A stretch of 64,000 nt of DNA. It comes from Chamaecrista fasciculata. Lineage: Eukaryota > Streptophyta > Magnoliopsida > Fabales > Fabaceae. The stretch covers positions 44,082-108,081 of the forward strand of contig QANZ01044946.1 in NCBI GenBank assembly GCA_003254925.1, read 5' to 3'. A program made the position numbers and the translations under genes. The notes below the pieces were generated by a model that ran no database searches, was not told where the DNA came from, and saw nothing but the letters and a program-made list of their open reading frames with translations. This document shows, one piece after another, positions 11,479 to 22,052 of the stretch (the stretch's first letter is position 1; each line of letters opens with the position of its first letter).

Positions 11479-13130
11479 GAGTGGTAGACTATTTTTTTCT
11501 TAAACAATAGTACTTTCATTCCACCAAAACAAGATTACAAACACCAAAGCATAGAAGAAAGCAACAACAAAATACAATCAAAATAGAAAAAGAACAACAA
11601 CGACAACAAAATACAATCCTCATTAAGTAAACTAAAATCACTCAAAAAAATTCTAGCAACAGGGGATGGGTGTGAAAACACCCAATCCATAGGACACATC
11701 CCCTTAGCATCACATTTGGTCAACCAATCTGCAGTCTCATTAGTCATTCTTCCTATAGAAGATATAGAAAATTGATCATTAGTCATTTTTATAAATGAGG
11801 GTCTTTGTTTCTTGTAAATCCTACATGGACTTTTAGTTGTTGAGATCACCCTCACACCCCAACAGAAATACAAAACATTTATCATTGCTCCTTGGTGGCT
11901 ATTGAGGAGAAGCACATTTGTTTGAACATTTTTAATTCTTTTCCAAATCTTCATCCTCTTATAAAAGTCTCCATTATAAAAAACAATCACCACCAAAGCC
12001 TCTTGTAGACACTCACCAACATATTCACCATTTCCATTCTTTTTATCACCAAGTTGACTTGAAAGGACCAAATCTAAATCATGATTCACTACACTAGGCC
12101 TCCTTACTAACCATAACAACAAACTGTTTTGGAGGATCCTTTTCACATACATTACCACCTCCATTAGAACAATAGTCCTTCATACTTCTCTAAACCATTC
12201 TTGAATCTTTATTCTTCCTAACGCCACATTGATTGTCTCTAGCCTTGCTCTATGTGAATTCTATTTCATAGTCTGCTTCTAAAATTCTTTCCAAGGGCTT
12301 AGAAAATTCAACACAAAGCCAAGTGCCATATCCAGCTATTTGAGAACTCTTACTTTCCTTTGTACATATTTTCATATCATGCCTTAATTAGGATTCCACA
12401 ATTATAATTATACCGCTGCAATCTTCAATATTTAGCCTCAATCCAAATCCTATAAAGGCTTGGTCGTAGAATCCAAAATCCAGAATTCGTAAGCTTTATA
12501 ACAGTAATCAACATTTTAAATCTCATAAAAGTCATCAACAATCTCCCCTCACTAACTTGATCCTTCACTGCACTCATATTACCAAGCCATTTCCCCACAC
12601 ACACTTTTTTTCCAGACAAAATTGTTCTAAAATCAAACCAAACAATTAGATCAAGTAAAGACTTATTCTCAATATAATTTCATTAAATAGTGCTCATAAT
12701 TGGCCAAAATCCAGCATTTAACAAACAACCAATAGTCAACCAAGATCTATCTCCATAAACTCCATTACACAAATCTTTCTTATCAAAGCTAAACCAAAAA
12801 ACAGAGCCACTAACCTTGGAAGTTGATACGCCTTCTTGTGCATTCCAACATTTTTGAATCTTCGGTGAATCTTTCCGATCTAGATCCAGCATTGCTTCAA
12901 ACTCTATCTCAAATCAAATAACACCAAGCCAAGTGAAAGTGGAAAAACACCACAAATTTTCCTCACAGACGCATGAAGAAGAAGGAAAAACGTTCACAAA
13001 CTCCACACTCATACTTACACATAGGCGAGAAAACACTCTCATGGAAAGAGAGACCTAGATCTAGACTCTCACAGCAGAGAAAAAAAGAAGAAACAGAGAA
13101 GAAAACCCTAGCGGCAACGAGTGGTAGACT
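11479..13130 (-). mobile_element. Internally deleted LINE (L1/RNase H type), 1.6 kb, with TSDs
   Basis: The insert 11491-13118 lies between perfect 12-bp duplications gagtggtagact (11479-11490 and 13119-13130). Reading minus, it begins with a sequence like a 5' UTR (gccgctagggttttcttctc). A diverged ORF1 DUF4283-like region follows (about 12892-12440; VFWFSFDKKDL, KWLGNM). Next comes a remnant of the GYGTWL motif that follows the zinc knuckle (about 12345). It ends with an RNase-H-like tail (about 11785-11630; NETADWLTKCDAKGMCPMDW, FSHPSP) and an A-rich end. Endonuclease and reverse transcriptase are missing, and the reading frame is broken by stops. Both ends are intact, so the loss is internal and not a 5' truncation. 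Confidence 0.85.
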
Positions 13131-13210
13131 GATTAATACTTTCTTTCTTGTAAAAAAAATGCATTGGGTTTAAACTTTATTAGAATCGGTCACATCTAAA
13201 TGATTTTTCT

Positions 13211-13290
13211 TTTATTGTAAGAATTTTTTTTGGTAAAAAAATATATATTAGATAAAGGCCAAACGACACTTACAATCTTTATTGTAAGAA
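13211..13290. repeat. Micro-insertion (54 nt) between 13-bp direct repeats
   Basis: tttattgtaagaa occurs at 13211-13223 and 13278-13290. The 54 nt between, read on the minus strand, end in TTTTTTTACC followed by eight A. This is the form of a LINE 3' end truncated to a few dozen bases. Confidence 0.75.
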
Positions 13291-13540
13291 ATTTTGACTT
13301 GAAATAAAAGAAATTTTTTACTCATATTATAAATTAGATGAGTGAGAGATACATTGTTTTCTCAAGCTGTATTTTCAATGCTTTAATCGAATATGTATTA
13401 GAAATTTGGTATGGAAATCATCATGGTTAGAACACCTTATGTTTTATTTGTTAGATATATTTTTTTCATATTAAGATTTGTGCAAGATCTTTTTATCAAT
13501 TTTTCCTTTATATTAAACGGTGATTTTTGGTTGCCAAACC

Positions 13541-14107
13541 TAGGGCTGTCAAAATGGGCCTAGGCCCGCTGGCCCGGTTCGCTCGCTAAATGGGCAGTCC
13601 TAGGCTAGAGAAATTGAACCCATTTAAATGCGAGCCTAAATGGACTAGCCCGTTTAGTCCACGGGCTAAACGAGTACGGTGCGGGCTTCCCGCAAACCAG
13701 CCCGTATTTCTTTTTTTCAAATAAAATATGTACCTAATACTCACTATACCACTAATATTGTATATTGAAAGTCCAATTTGCTCTTTTGTTGGTGGCCCAA
13801 TAGGCTAATATTAGTTAAACTAATACATTAAAAAAACAAAAAAAGTTTCTCATTTGCAAAAGTATCAGGCATCACGCACATTACACCTAGCTTCCTCTTT
13901 TTTTTTTTGGTTTGAACATCGAGCTTCCTCTTATTTTTTTGGCCTGAATATCTAGCTTTCTCTTCACACTACATATACACAGTGGGAGATAGTGCAAGTT
14001 CGTGGGCTAAATGGGCGGTTCTAGGCATGACATATGAGGCCCATTTATAAACAGGCTAGCCCGCCAAAAGACAGGCCTGGGCGGGCCAGCCCGTTTTGAC
14101 AGCCCTA
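13541..14107. mobile_element. hAT-type foldback element, 567 bp
   Basis: The ends are TAGGGCTGTCAAAATGGGC and its inverted counterpart GCCCGTTTTGACAGCCCTA. Perfect 8-bp target duplications gccaaacc flank it (13533-13540 and 14108-14115). The arms are GC-rich repeats of gggctaaa and cccgc words. No transposase. Two micro-insertions have landed inside it (13889-13964). Confidence 0.92.
13889..13964. repeat. Two successive micro-insertions in the same 11-bp target, inside a hAT element
   Basis: agcttcctctt occurs at 13889-13899 and 13922-13932, and once more as agctttctctt at 13954-13964. The two spacers read on the minus strand as GATGTTCAAACC followed by A-run, and ATATTCAGGCC followed by seven A. 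This looks like one target hit twice, or one insertion followed by a duplication. Confidence 0.65.
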
Positions 14108-14115
14108 GCCAAACC

Positions 14116-15750
14116 TTTGTGTTGACACTTGACACACACAAGCCACCCCTATATCTCTATGTAAGTTGTTTTTTCCACTCTTTTTTTTTAACAAATGAAT
14201 ATGTGAATAGTCTTGATTTTCGATTAATATAATGATAATTATTTGTTAATTAGATTTGTTCAATACACCAAACAGGTGAACGAAAATTTTAGTTAGTTAG
14301 TTACATCCATATGTATTGAACAAATATTAATATTATTAAGTTTCTTAATAATTTAATAAAACGCTTAGTATGTTTTTATAATTAATTATAGAGCATATTC
14401 ATGTAGTGAATACTGTATGGCACGTCTAATCCCTAATAGAGCATAGGCAAAGGACCCATTTGAATCATCCTTTGAATCTTCGACTGAAAATAATAAAAAT
14501 ATTTATCATTTTAATGAATTTTCACGAGTTTTTGCATATATTTTTTTCCATATTATTTTTTGCTGAAAATAACCATTTGACTGCTAAAAAAATATATTCT
14601 TAATTAATTATTAATAAAAATATTATACTTAACATGAGTGGTAGACTGGTAGTCAAACAACTCATAGTAACCTAATCTATTATTTGAAGATGTCTAAATT
14701 TTGCAAGATGCAATTATGCAAAAGAGTTAAAAAAAAGGATTAATTAAGGGCAATTGGTATGATTATTATCTCATGACTTTATATACTATAGTATATATAT
14801 ATATATTTTAAATGTCAAAATTAGATTCCAATACTTTATGTATTATGACATGTAAAATAATATATTGTTATCATATTAGAACAATAAAAAGGTGTGATGA
14901 AAATAAAGAGACAATTTTTTGAATTAAGAAAAAAATAATTTGATTAAAACAAATTATAATTAAATACCAACATTTATGGAAGAGACCATACTCATAAAAT
15001 ATGGGATTATGTTTTGATGTCTTCTTTTATTACATCTTCTAGTCATGGAGGGTTGATTGTTGATGCAGGCCCCATTTGCAATCCCCTCTTTATAGTTTCT
15101 CACTTGCAGGTGGTTTCGGATTTGACTGGTGTTTATCGGAATATACTTTTTCTTACTATAGAAAAAAAATAATAAAATATGGGAAGTATTTTGGCCTGGC
15201 CTGGCCTGGCCTATTGGCTCTTTAGTTAATATTCATGACTCATGAGGCTGAAGTATATATTTTGGCTTGTTGGGTTACGTTCTCTTGAAAGTTAAAGCCG
15301 GATGGTTATTCGTTTTTCCATGCGAATCGCTTTACAATAATTGAACGAAAGCAGCCATGTAATTCGAACCAAACATTAAAAATCTTATTATGTATATATA
15401 TAGATATAGATATATAATTAAGAAGTAGTATAAGATGACGAGTTGTACTTTTGTATATTATTTGATATCAATGTTTATATTATGATTTTGGAGAGTAGTA
15501 AATATTTACAGGGGACTGATTGAAGTGGAACTAATCTACTGCATGTGCACTAATAAAAGGAAAAGAAAAGGAACGTGGATGAAGTGCAAGTCCCGCATTT
15601 GAATTTATATGAAGAAGATAGAAATACAATGATAAAGATGTGTCCTTGTGCTTAGGTACGTATGGCCTTGGGGGAGATGATAAATATTTGATGTTAGCAA
15701 AACGGCATTGGTTTGAAAAATGCAAGATGATTGATTTGATTGATGATTAA
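14116..15750. other. Gene-free AT-rich stretch downstream of the pectinesterase gene
   Basis: I see no coding signal. There are short AT microsatellites (about 14793-14808, 15393-15415) and a triple ggcct repeat near 15193. The 3' UTR of the pectinesterase gene at 15751 presumably lies in the last 200 to 300 bases. Confidence 0.6.
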
Positions 15751-17574
15751 TTAGGATGATTTAGATTTGGTAGAAGTGGAATTGGAAGACCAAGAGCCAG
15801 GGGTATAAGGAATCTGAGTAATCCTAATCCACTTGTCTCCATTAAAGAACTTAACCGGCGTGTAACTCTCTGCTTCAGTTTCAGTAATGTTCTTAACTCC
15901 ACCCCATTTGACTCTCTTGGATTTATTTGACCCGGGTCCATCGTTGTTAAACTCAGCATAGTAGCAAGTATCGGTCCCATAGGTTCCTAGCCATGGCCTG
16001 AACCCTGCGGATCTTATGAACCCACCCATGTGCATGTTCATGAATATGGTTCGAGAATATGTCTTCCAAGGCCTAGCCAAGTACACACTTGTGCTTTGTT
16101 CCAAATGTGGGTCCGCCACAATGGACCCACCTTGAAGCACGAATCCAGTGGGCTCGTGCCTCTCCTTCCTACCCTGTGCCGTCACTGTACATATCACATC
16201 CTCTGAGTCTGACTTTGGTTGCTTCACCACAAATGTACAATTCTGAAATACAGCAATTGCGTCACCAATCACAAAGTCTAAAGATCCCGAAATTGTACAG
16301 TCTCTGTAAAATTGACGCATGGCGTGTGCGTAAAGAGTATCTTGGTTTCCATCTATTGAGCATTTATAAAACACTGCCATGTCACCCTGTACTCTTAAAG
16401 CCACTGCTTCACGTTTTCCCGCATCTGCTGTATTTTCAAATCCTATCTTTATTCCCACGAAGAAATCTCCTTCTATGGCAGCAGATGCTGTGTTATATGG
16501 AATTATTCCGTCACCAAAACTCAAGTTGCCGCTGATTTTTGTCTTGCTGGCACCATCACCGATCATGACCACGTGCGACATGTTCTTCATCACGTGCACA
16601 AACTCCTTGTAAACGCCTTCTTTCACGTAGATGATGAATGGCTTCAAGTTATTACGAGGAACCAGTTTTAAGGCTTCGTTAATTGTTTTCACCTTTCCGC
16701 TTCCATCTTGGGCTACGATCACATTCGGTTTCAGAACTCCGGTGGCTAGAAGACGACGACCGTGGGCGCCGTCGCCTAACAAGAGATCCACGTCCACGTC
16801 CATGACGGTGACGCTGTCGCTGGAATCATCACCGTGTCCCAAAATAGGACTCTTCACGCTGACATCTTGAAAAAGTCGTCGCCGTCGTCCGCCGCCGCCG
16901 GCAATGTTCAATTCGGCGAGACTGTTAGCGAAATCGGTGATAATGGCAAGCAAATTACTGCTTCTTTCCATCGTCACGTTCAAAATTTGCTCCATTTTTT
17001 CGCCAGCTGGAGTTGTTATATTCTGAAATCCATCCAAACAAGTCTGTTGATACGTGATGGCACCGCTTATCCAAACCTTTAAGTTCATAAGCATAGTGTC
17101 AACTCCCGCCAAATCGAACGATCCCATATTCTCCACCGACCTACGAAACTCCCCGATGCTGAGACCCATAAGATTCATACACGTGTCCAGTGCCATTTTG
17201 GATTTGGGATCTTTCTCCAACTCCTGAATCACGTGTGTTTTCTGAAGACTCTCCCCAACGGAACGAATGGTGATGTTGAAAACTTTCTTGATTAATTCTT
17301 TGGGGTCTGTGCTGTTGCCGGCTTCTGACGTCAGACTCGTCACACATTCTTTCTTGTAATCCGTTGGACGACAAATGGATGTAACGGCTTTCATTGAATC
17401 TGACACGTGGGATTTGTTTCCGTCTTTTGGGGAGTCGGTTGATTCGGATTCTTCGCTTTGGTTTAAGGTCACACCAACCGTCACGGCCACGGCCATCGCC
17501 ACCAGCAAGAAACTCGACACGCCGATTATGGCTAGTCTCCTCATTCTTTCACGAGCCTCTGGGTCTGAGGCCAT
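15751..17574 (-). CDS. Pectinesterase with N-terminal PMEI domain, variant active site
   Basis: Pectinesterases remove methyl esters from cell-wall homogalacturonan. This is a single 607-aa frame without introns. It has a cytosolic start and one membrane anchor (residues 16-37), a PMEI-like inhibitor domain (about 62-215) and two basic processing sites (RRRRLF at 230-235, GRRLLATG at 272-279). The catalytic beta-helix runs from about 283 to 590. Visible active-site residues are Gln411-Asp412 (NQDTLY), Asp433 (SLDFVIG) and Arg501 (LARPW). The usual first catalytic Gln of QAVAL is Glu389 here (REAVALR). GTVDF has become GSLDF, and LGRPW has become LARPW. It resembles the anchored, processed group of plant pectinesterases. 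Activity is doubtful until tested. The C-terminus ends in a Ser/Thr/Asn-rich tail. Confidence 0.95.
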   Translation of the reverse strand: MASDPEARERMRRLAIIGVSSFLLVAMAVAVTVGVTLNQSEESESTDSPKDGNKSHVSDSMKAVTSICRPTDYKKECVTSLTSEAGNSTDPKELIKKVFNITIRSVGESLQKTHVIQELEKDPKSKMALDTCMNLMGLSIGEFRRSVENMGSFDLAGVDTMLMNLKVWISGAITYQQTCLDGFQNITTPAGEKMEQILNVTMERSSNLLAIITDFANSLAELNIAGGGGRRRRLFQDVSVKSPILGHGDDSSDSVTVMDVDVDLLLGDGAHGRRLLATGVLKPNVIVAQDGSGKVKTINEALKLVPRNNLKPFIIYVKEGVYKEFVHVMKNMSHVVMIGDGASKTKISGNLSFGDGIIPYNTASAAIEGDFFVGIKIGFENTADAGKREAVALRVQGDMAVFYKCSIDGNQDTLYAHAMRQFYRDCTISGSLDFVIGDAIAVFQNCTFVVKQPKSDSEDVICTVTAQGRKERHEPTGFVLQGGSIVADPHLEQSTSVYLARPWKTYSRTIFMNMHMGGFIRSAGFRPWLGTYGTDTCYYAEFNNDGPGSNKSKRVKWGGVKNITETEAESYTPVKFFNGDKWIRITQIPYTPGSWSSNSTSTKSKSS

Positions 17575-17816
17575 TTTGGATGATCAATACGTATTATTAT
17601 TATATTACCAGCTCCCCGAACAGCCTTCACAAAAAAAAAAAACAAACAAAAAAATTAGAAAAGAATGAATTGAAAATAAAGAAAAGAGGAATTTTTGGGA
17701 TGGGTACGTACAAAGGAAACCTGAAGCCGCGGAGGGAAAAAAAACAGTTGGGTGAGGCGGAAGCAGACCTCTGTGAAATCCCTCCAGAGGCCTGCGTGAG
17801 TATGTTTGTGGAAGCC

Positions 17817-17829
17817 TTTTTTTATATCC
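17817..17829 (-). promoter_or_regulatory. Candidate TATA box of the first pectinesterase
   Basis: On the minus strand this reads GATATAAAAAAAGG, about 245 bases upstream of the ATG at 17574. It is a sequence-only inference. Confidence 0.4.
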
Positions 17830-18212
17830 TCATGTGAAACAACGGCTTACGCTAAAAATTGTGAGGCTTGGAGCAAAACGGGAAAAGTCAAACATGTCTT
17901 TTTATTTACAAGATCAAACGCGAAAGCCACACACATTTTGTTACCTTATTTTACGCATGCATCAACCTAATTATTAATTAACCCACACACATTCATTTCA
18001 TTTATCCCAAACTGTTATGTATTAACTCAAATACAAAATAAAATACATTCATTTGTGTTTAATTTATCATCTTCTTCTTCTTCATATTTTTGTAATTGTC
18101 TAATTAAAGATAAAATCACGCACGAAACCCCTTATTTATGTATATATCACATTAAAAAAACAAATAATAAATGAGTGAATACAGGAAAAAATAAAGGGTC
18201 ATATGATAATCC

Positions 18213-20581
18213 TCATAAATCGGGTTGGTAAGGCACAGCAGTCTTGGGCAGCCATGACTCGCCTTGAATAAACAGAGAGACTGTAAAATCACGAGCATCC
18301 TTTTGATGAATGAGGTGGTAACCCGGCCACGTCACCCTATCGCTAGTATTAGAAGCAGGACCCCAATTATTATACTCTGCATAATACAAAGTACTCAAAC
18401 CATAATCTCCTGACCATTCAACCCACCCCTTTGGATTAATCAAACTCTCCATCAAACTCTGCATATAAACAGTCCTCGAGTACTCCTTCCATGGCCGACC
18501 CAAAAACGTGTCAGTCTCAGAGACTCCCCTAATGATACAATTCTGAATGGAGATCCCAGTGTTTTGGTTTGGGTCAGTTCTTCCTTGTGCTGTGATAGCA
18601 TTGAATTGATTCTGCATTGGGAGCCTTGGGAACATATTACAGTCTTGCAATACAACTGCTGCGTTACCAAATATGAAATCCACTGTCCCGTAAATGTCAC
18701 AATTCTTGTAGAATTGCCTCATGGAATGTGTGTACAGTGTGTCTTGGTATCCTTCAAAACTGCATTTGTAGAATGCTGACGTGTCCGCGCCGTTTCGCAG
18801 CGCCACCGCCTGATGGTTCGCCGCCCCGGCCGTGTTGCGAATTGTTATGTTCACTCCCACGAATCCTGCTCCAACAACACCTGGACACACATATATTGTG
18901 CTTGGTTATTTTTTCTGTTATTTCTGTTGTAACTTGTAAAAGCCTCTAGTTCGTTTGTTCTGTTATCTTAGCTTTACCACGTGACGCACACGTGGATAAT
19001 AAAAGCCTCTATTCTCATTTGATATGTAATGCAAGCTAAGTTCTTTACTATGTGCAGACCACTTTGAATTGGATGGAGTTTTTGTTTGTCTATACTTTGC
19101 AGCTTATGGAGTGAAATTTCAAGTTATTAGGATTACCAAAAGTTACGGATTGGAATTCATTGTATCTATTAAAAACAGAAAAAAGAAAAATACGTCTGTT
19201 GATTTTATTATGCCTTAAAATCATAGTTCGAAAATTCGGACGGGTCATTCACTTGGATAAAAGTTTGAATAGATGAGTCATCGATTCAACTGTTGGTTCT
19301 AAAAACCCAGTTGGCCCAATCAAATATAAGAAAAATAACAAATTTTTATATTTACACATACATTAATCAAACAAATCTCTTATACACATATTAAGTCGTA
19401 AGAAATCAAATTTAAACATGAAATATAAATCATCAACTTTTGCTAAAAAAAATAAAAATTCACAACTTCAAACAAGTATTCACACTTTCACCAATTATAG
19501 AAAAACAAATCAATATTTATAAATTCGCAATGAAAGTTAAAGAATGCGAGAAAAAACAAATTAAATTGTGATAGAAGTGAATTGCAATATATAAGACTCT
19601 TCTCTAAAGTTTGCTATTCATCCACTTATGATCGAGTATATTATTATNCAGAGATTTTTTTTTTAAAAAAAATATTGAGTTAATGGAGTGAAATATTTTC
19701 AAGTTATTAGGCTTACCAAAAGTTGCGGATTGGAAGGTGGTCCAACCATCACCAACACTGCGACTTCCGGTGATGATGGTCTTGTCAATGCCATCGCCAA
19801 TGATCATCAAGTTTTGCTTTTTCTTATCAATGGAGACATACTCTTCATAGATCCCAGCAACCACATAAACGACATAGTAGCCATTGTTGGTACCTGTGTT
19901 ATCAGGGGCAGCCATAATTGCATCATTGATGGTAGTGAAATCTCCTGATCCATCTGGGTTCACCACCACCCTTTCTCTCACTTCCACACTACTCTCATCA
20001 AATTCTCTCTCTACTAACTTCCTTGTCTCTCTCAGTTTCCTTCCATTATTGGTGAGCCAGCCACGTGTGAAGAGAGCAAGAGATATGCTATAAAGTTTAG
20101 TCCCATCAGAGAGAGGGCTCAATAAGCTATTAGTGATGGTAGGATGAGGAATCACCTCGTTCAAACCATCAAGGCATGTTTGGTGGTTGGTCAAAACGGC
20201 ACTAAGTAAAGTTTGCAAGTCATAAACTTGAGATAGAGAGAGGGTGTTTTGGATGGTTTGAATGGTGTTAGACAAGAAATCATTGTTGAGTTCAACCAAG
20301 TTGTGACAATCTTGAAGGGCACGTAGTGTGGGGTGTTGGGTGAGGAAGGAAGAAATTAAGTTGAGAAAAGTTGTGGTGGATGATAAGGATTGGTGAAGGA
20401 AGAAGAGGGCTTGATCATGGATTGATCCAGAATAAAGAGGAGGCAGAGTGGTTTTGCAGAATGATGTATAGAGTGTTTGGTCGCATATGGTAGTATCCCC
20501 AAATGATGGGGAAGGGAAGACAACAAATGAAAGGAAAACAATGACATAAAACAGAGTTGATAGCTTCACTTTCATGGCCAT
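18213..20581 (-). CDS. Pectinesterase with PMEI domain, canonical active site
   Basis: Two exons (20581-19717 and 18880-18213) join in frame (codon GGT split after its first base) into 510 aa. A secretory signal peptide (about 1-28) is followed by a PMEI domain (about 30-175) with paired cysteines, a basic linker (RKLRETRKL, 181-189) and the catalytic domain (about 203-505). All five expected residues are present: Gln312 (QAVAL), Gln334-Asp335 (YQDTLY), Asp356 (GTVDFIFG) and Arg417 (LGRPW). The protein should be exported to the wall and active. It lies about 0.6 kb upstream of the variant gene at 15751 in the same orientation, so the two form a loose cluster, but their sequences are far apart. 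The 836-bp intron has a duplicated copy of the exon 1 splice junction and an N at 19648. Confidence 0.95.
19104..19157 (-). repeat. Duplicated exon 1/intron junction (decoy 5' splice site) in pectinesterase intron
   Basis: About 52 bases here match 19681-19734 with a few changes and a 3-base gap. The copied piece covers the last 17 or so bases of exon 1, the donor and the first intron bases. The decoy still reads AACTTTTG then GTAATCC, so it could in principle act as a donor. Confidence 0.8.
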
Positions 20582-20642
20582 GGTGTGATGGAAAGATTAG
20601 AGGGTGGTTTTTGGAGGTTTGGTTCTTTATTAAGATCTTCCA

Positions 20643-20656
20643 GATTTATATATTAC
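20643..20656 (-). promoter_or_regulatory. Candidate TATA box of the second pectinesterase
   Basis: On the minus strand this reads TAATATATAAATCT, about 65 to 75 bases upstream of the ATG at 20581. The distance suits a short 5' UTR. Confidence 0.5.
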
Positions 20657-22052
20657 AGTAACAGACTTAAACGTTGCCTTTGCTCTGTGTTGTTTCTGTC
20701 ATTCTTCTAAAAATCGCAATCACAATAATTAATTGAATAATTGGATCTCCCTGTATTGTTTTATAATTAAAAAGCCTCAAGCTTTGTTTTGGTGGCGAAA
20801 AATGGAGTGAGTTTTTTAGATTAGAGTGGAGACCATGTCACAAGTTTGATGAGATATTGATATTATTTTATGGGAACAAGTGTACCTCCTCCATGTCTTT
20901 GGGGACAAACACGGAAGAAAAGGAGAATGTGTTTTAATATTGAGTTCGAGTGAATCAAGAAAGGATTTTCAGGAATGAAGAATTTGGCGTAGCAAAAAAT
21001 AAATAAATTATAGAATATAGAGGCTTCAACATTAGAAACTGGCTAGAACAACGGGGAGAGAGGATTGCTTGTATTTGTATACAGTGAAGTCGGGCATTAA
21101 TAAATTATTAATTGCTAATATTCATAGTCGAATTATAAGACACAGGCAATATAAAATTATAAGTAGTTTTTGTGGAAGGGCAGTTGAATAGAAGGAGGAG
21201 ATAGTGGAAGGCATGTCTTTAAAGCTAAAATCAGGTGCATCTGTGAAGTCAGCTAACTCCAACATTCGACATGCTTAACAAGTCATTCAATTATCAGTTT
21301 ATCACCTTAGAATGATCATAACCATATATATCAGATATCTTAAAATACAATTCACGCGTCCTTAATGAGTTCCATAACAAGTCTCTCTCTATCTCCCCCC
21401 CTTTTTTTTTTCTATTTTTAAAAATTGTCTTCCTAACTATGGGAAATAATGTTGCTTTTCTGATCCGAAAAGTTAGTACATAGATTTTATTATGACCTCG
21501 TGAGAGACCACCCAAGGCTTTTCCCCCACTTTCTCGATTTGTTTGTTTCAAAAAGAAAATTTTTCTAGTAAAATTGATCCTTAACGAGATTAAACTTGCA
21601 ACTGATAGGCCCATAGTTTAGTTTTTGTGGGATATCTTTTACTATAGTCTACTTTTTCTTTAGTTTTCCTTCGGGAAGCATCATGCTATTATCCTTCTAT
21701 TGTGGTGCGTCTCAATGCAGTTCTTTGTGATATTATTAACACATAAATTATGAAATATTCATACAAATTAGGAAGTTATTTCATATTACAAAAGTTCTAA
21801 AAATATCTCTGAAAGTCCCAGTAGTTTGCCTTTTGACAGACAGAACTGCCCATGGTTTACAAGATCAAGATCAAAAAGCCACCCATTTGGGCAGTCAGGA
21901 CTAGCCTACTTAATGATAAAATAGAGTACACCTCTATATGAGCAAAATCTGACACCGAATGAAGAAAACAAATTTAAGTTTTCACTGTAAAATGATATTA
22001 CGAAGTAGCATCAGTTCCAGGAAAGGCAACTATAATACAACAAGTAACGAAG
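20657..22052. other. Gene-free stretch between pectinesterase and F-box/LRR genes
   Basis: No coding signal or repeat structure is seen. The right part (about 21730-22052) is likely the 3' UTR and flank of the F-box/LRR gene, and the left part the promoter of the pectinesterase. Confidence 0.6.

Noticed and set aside
14636..14648. Third occurrence of gagtggtagactg, the LINE target duplication, at 14636
   Set aside because: There is no A-tail or insert boundary next to it and the following bases differ from the LINE flank. Probably chance or an old duplication.
16089..17837. Several long plus-strand frames across the pectinesterase
   Set aside because: They are shadows of the minus-strand coding sequence, without homology of their own.
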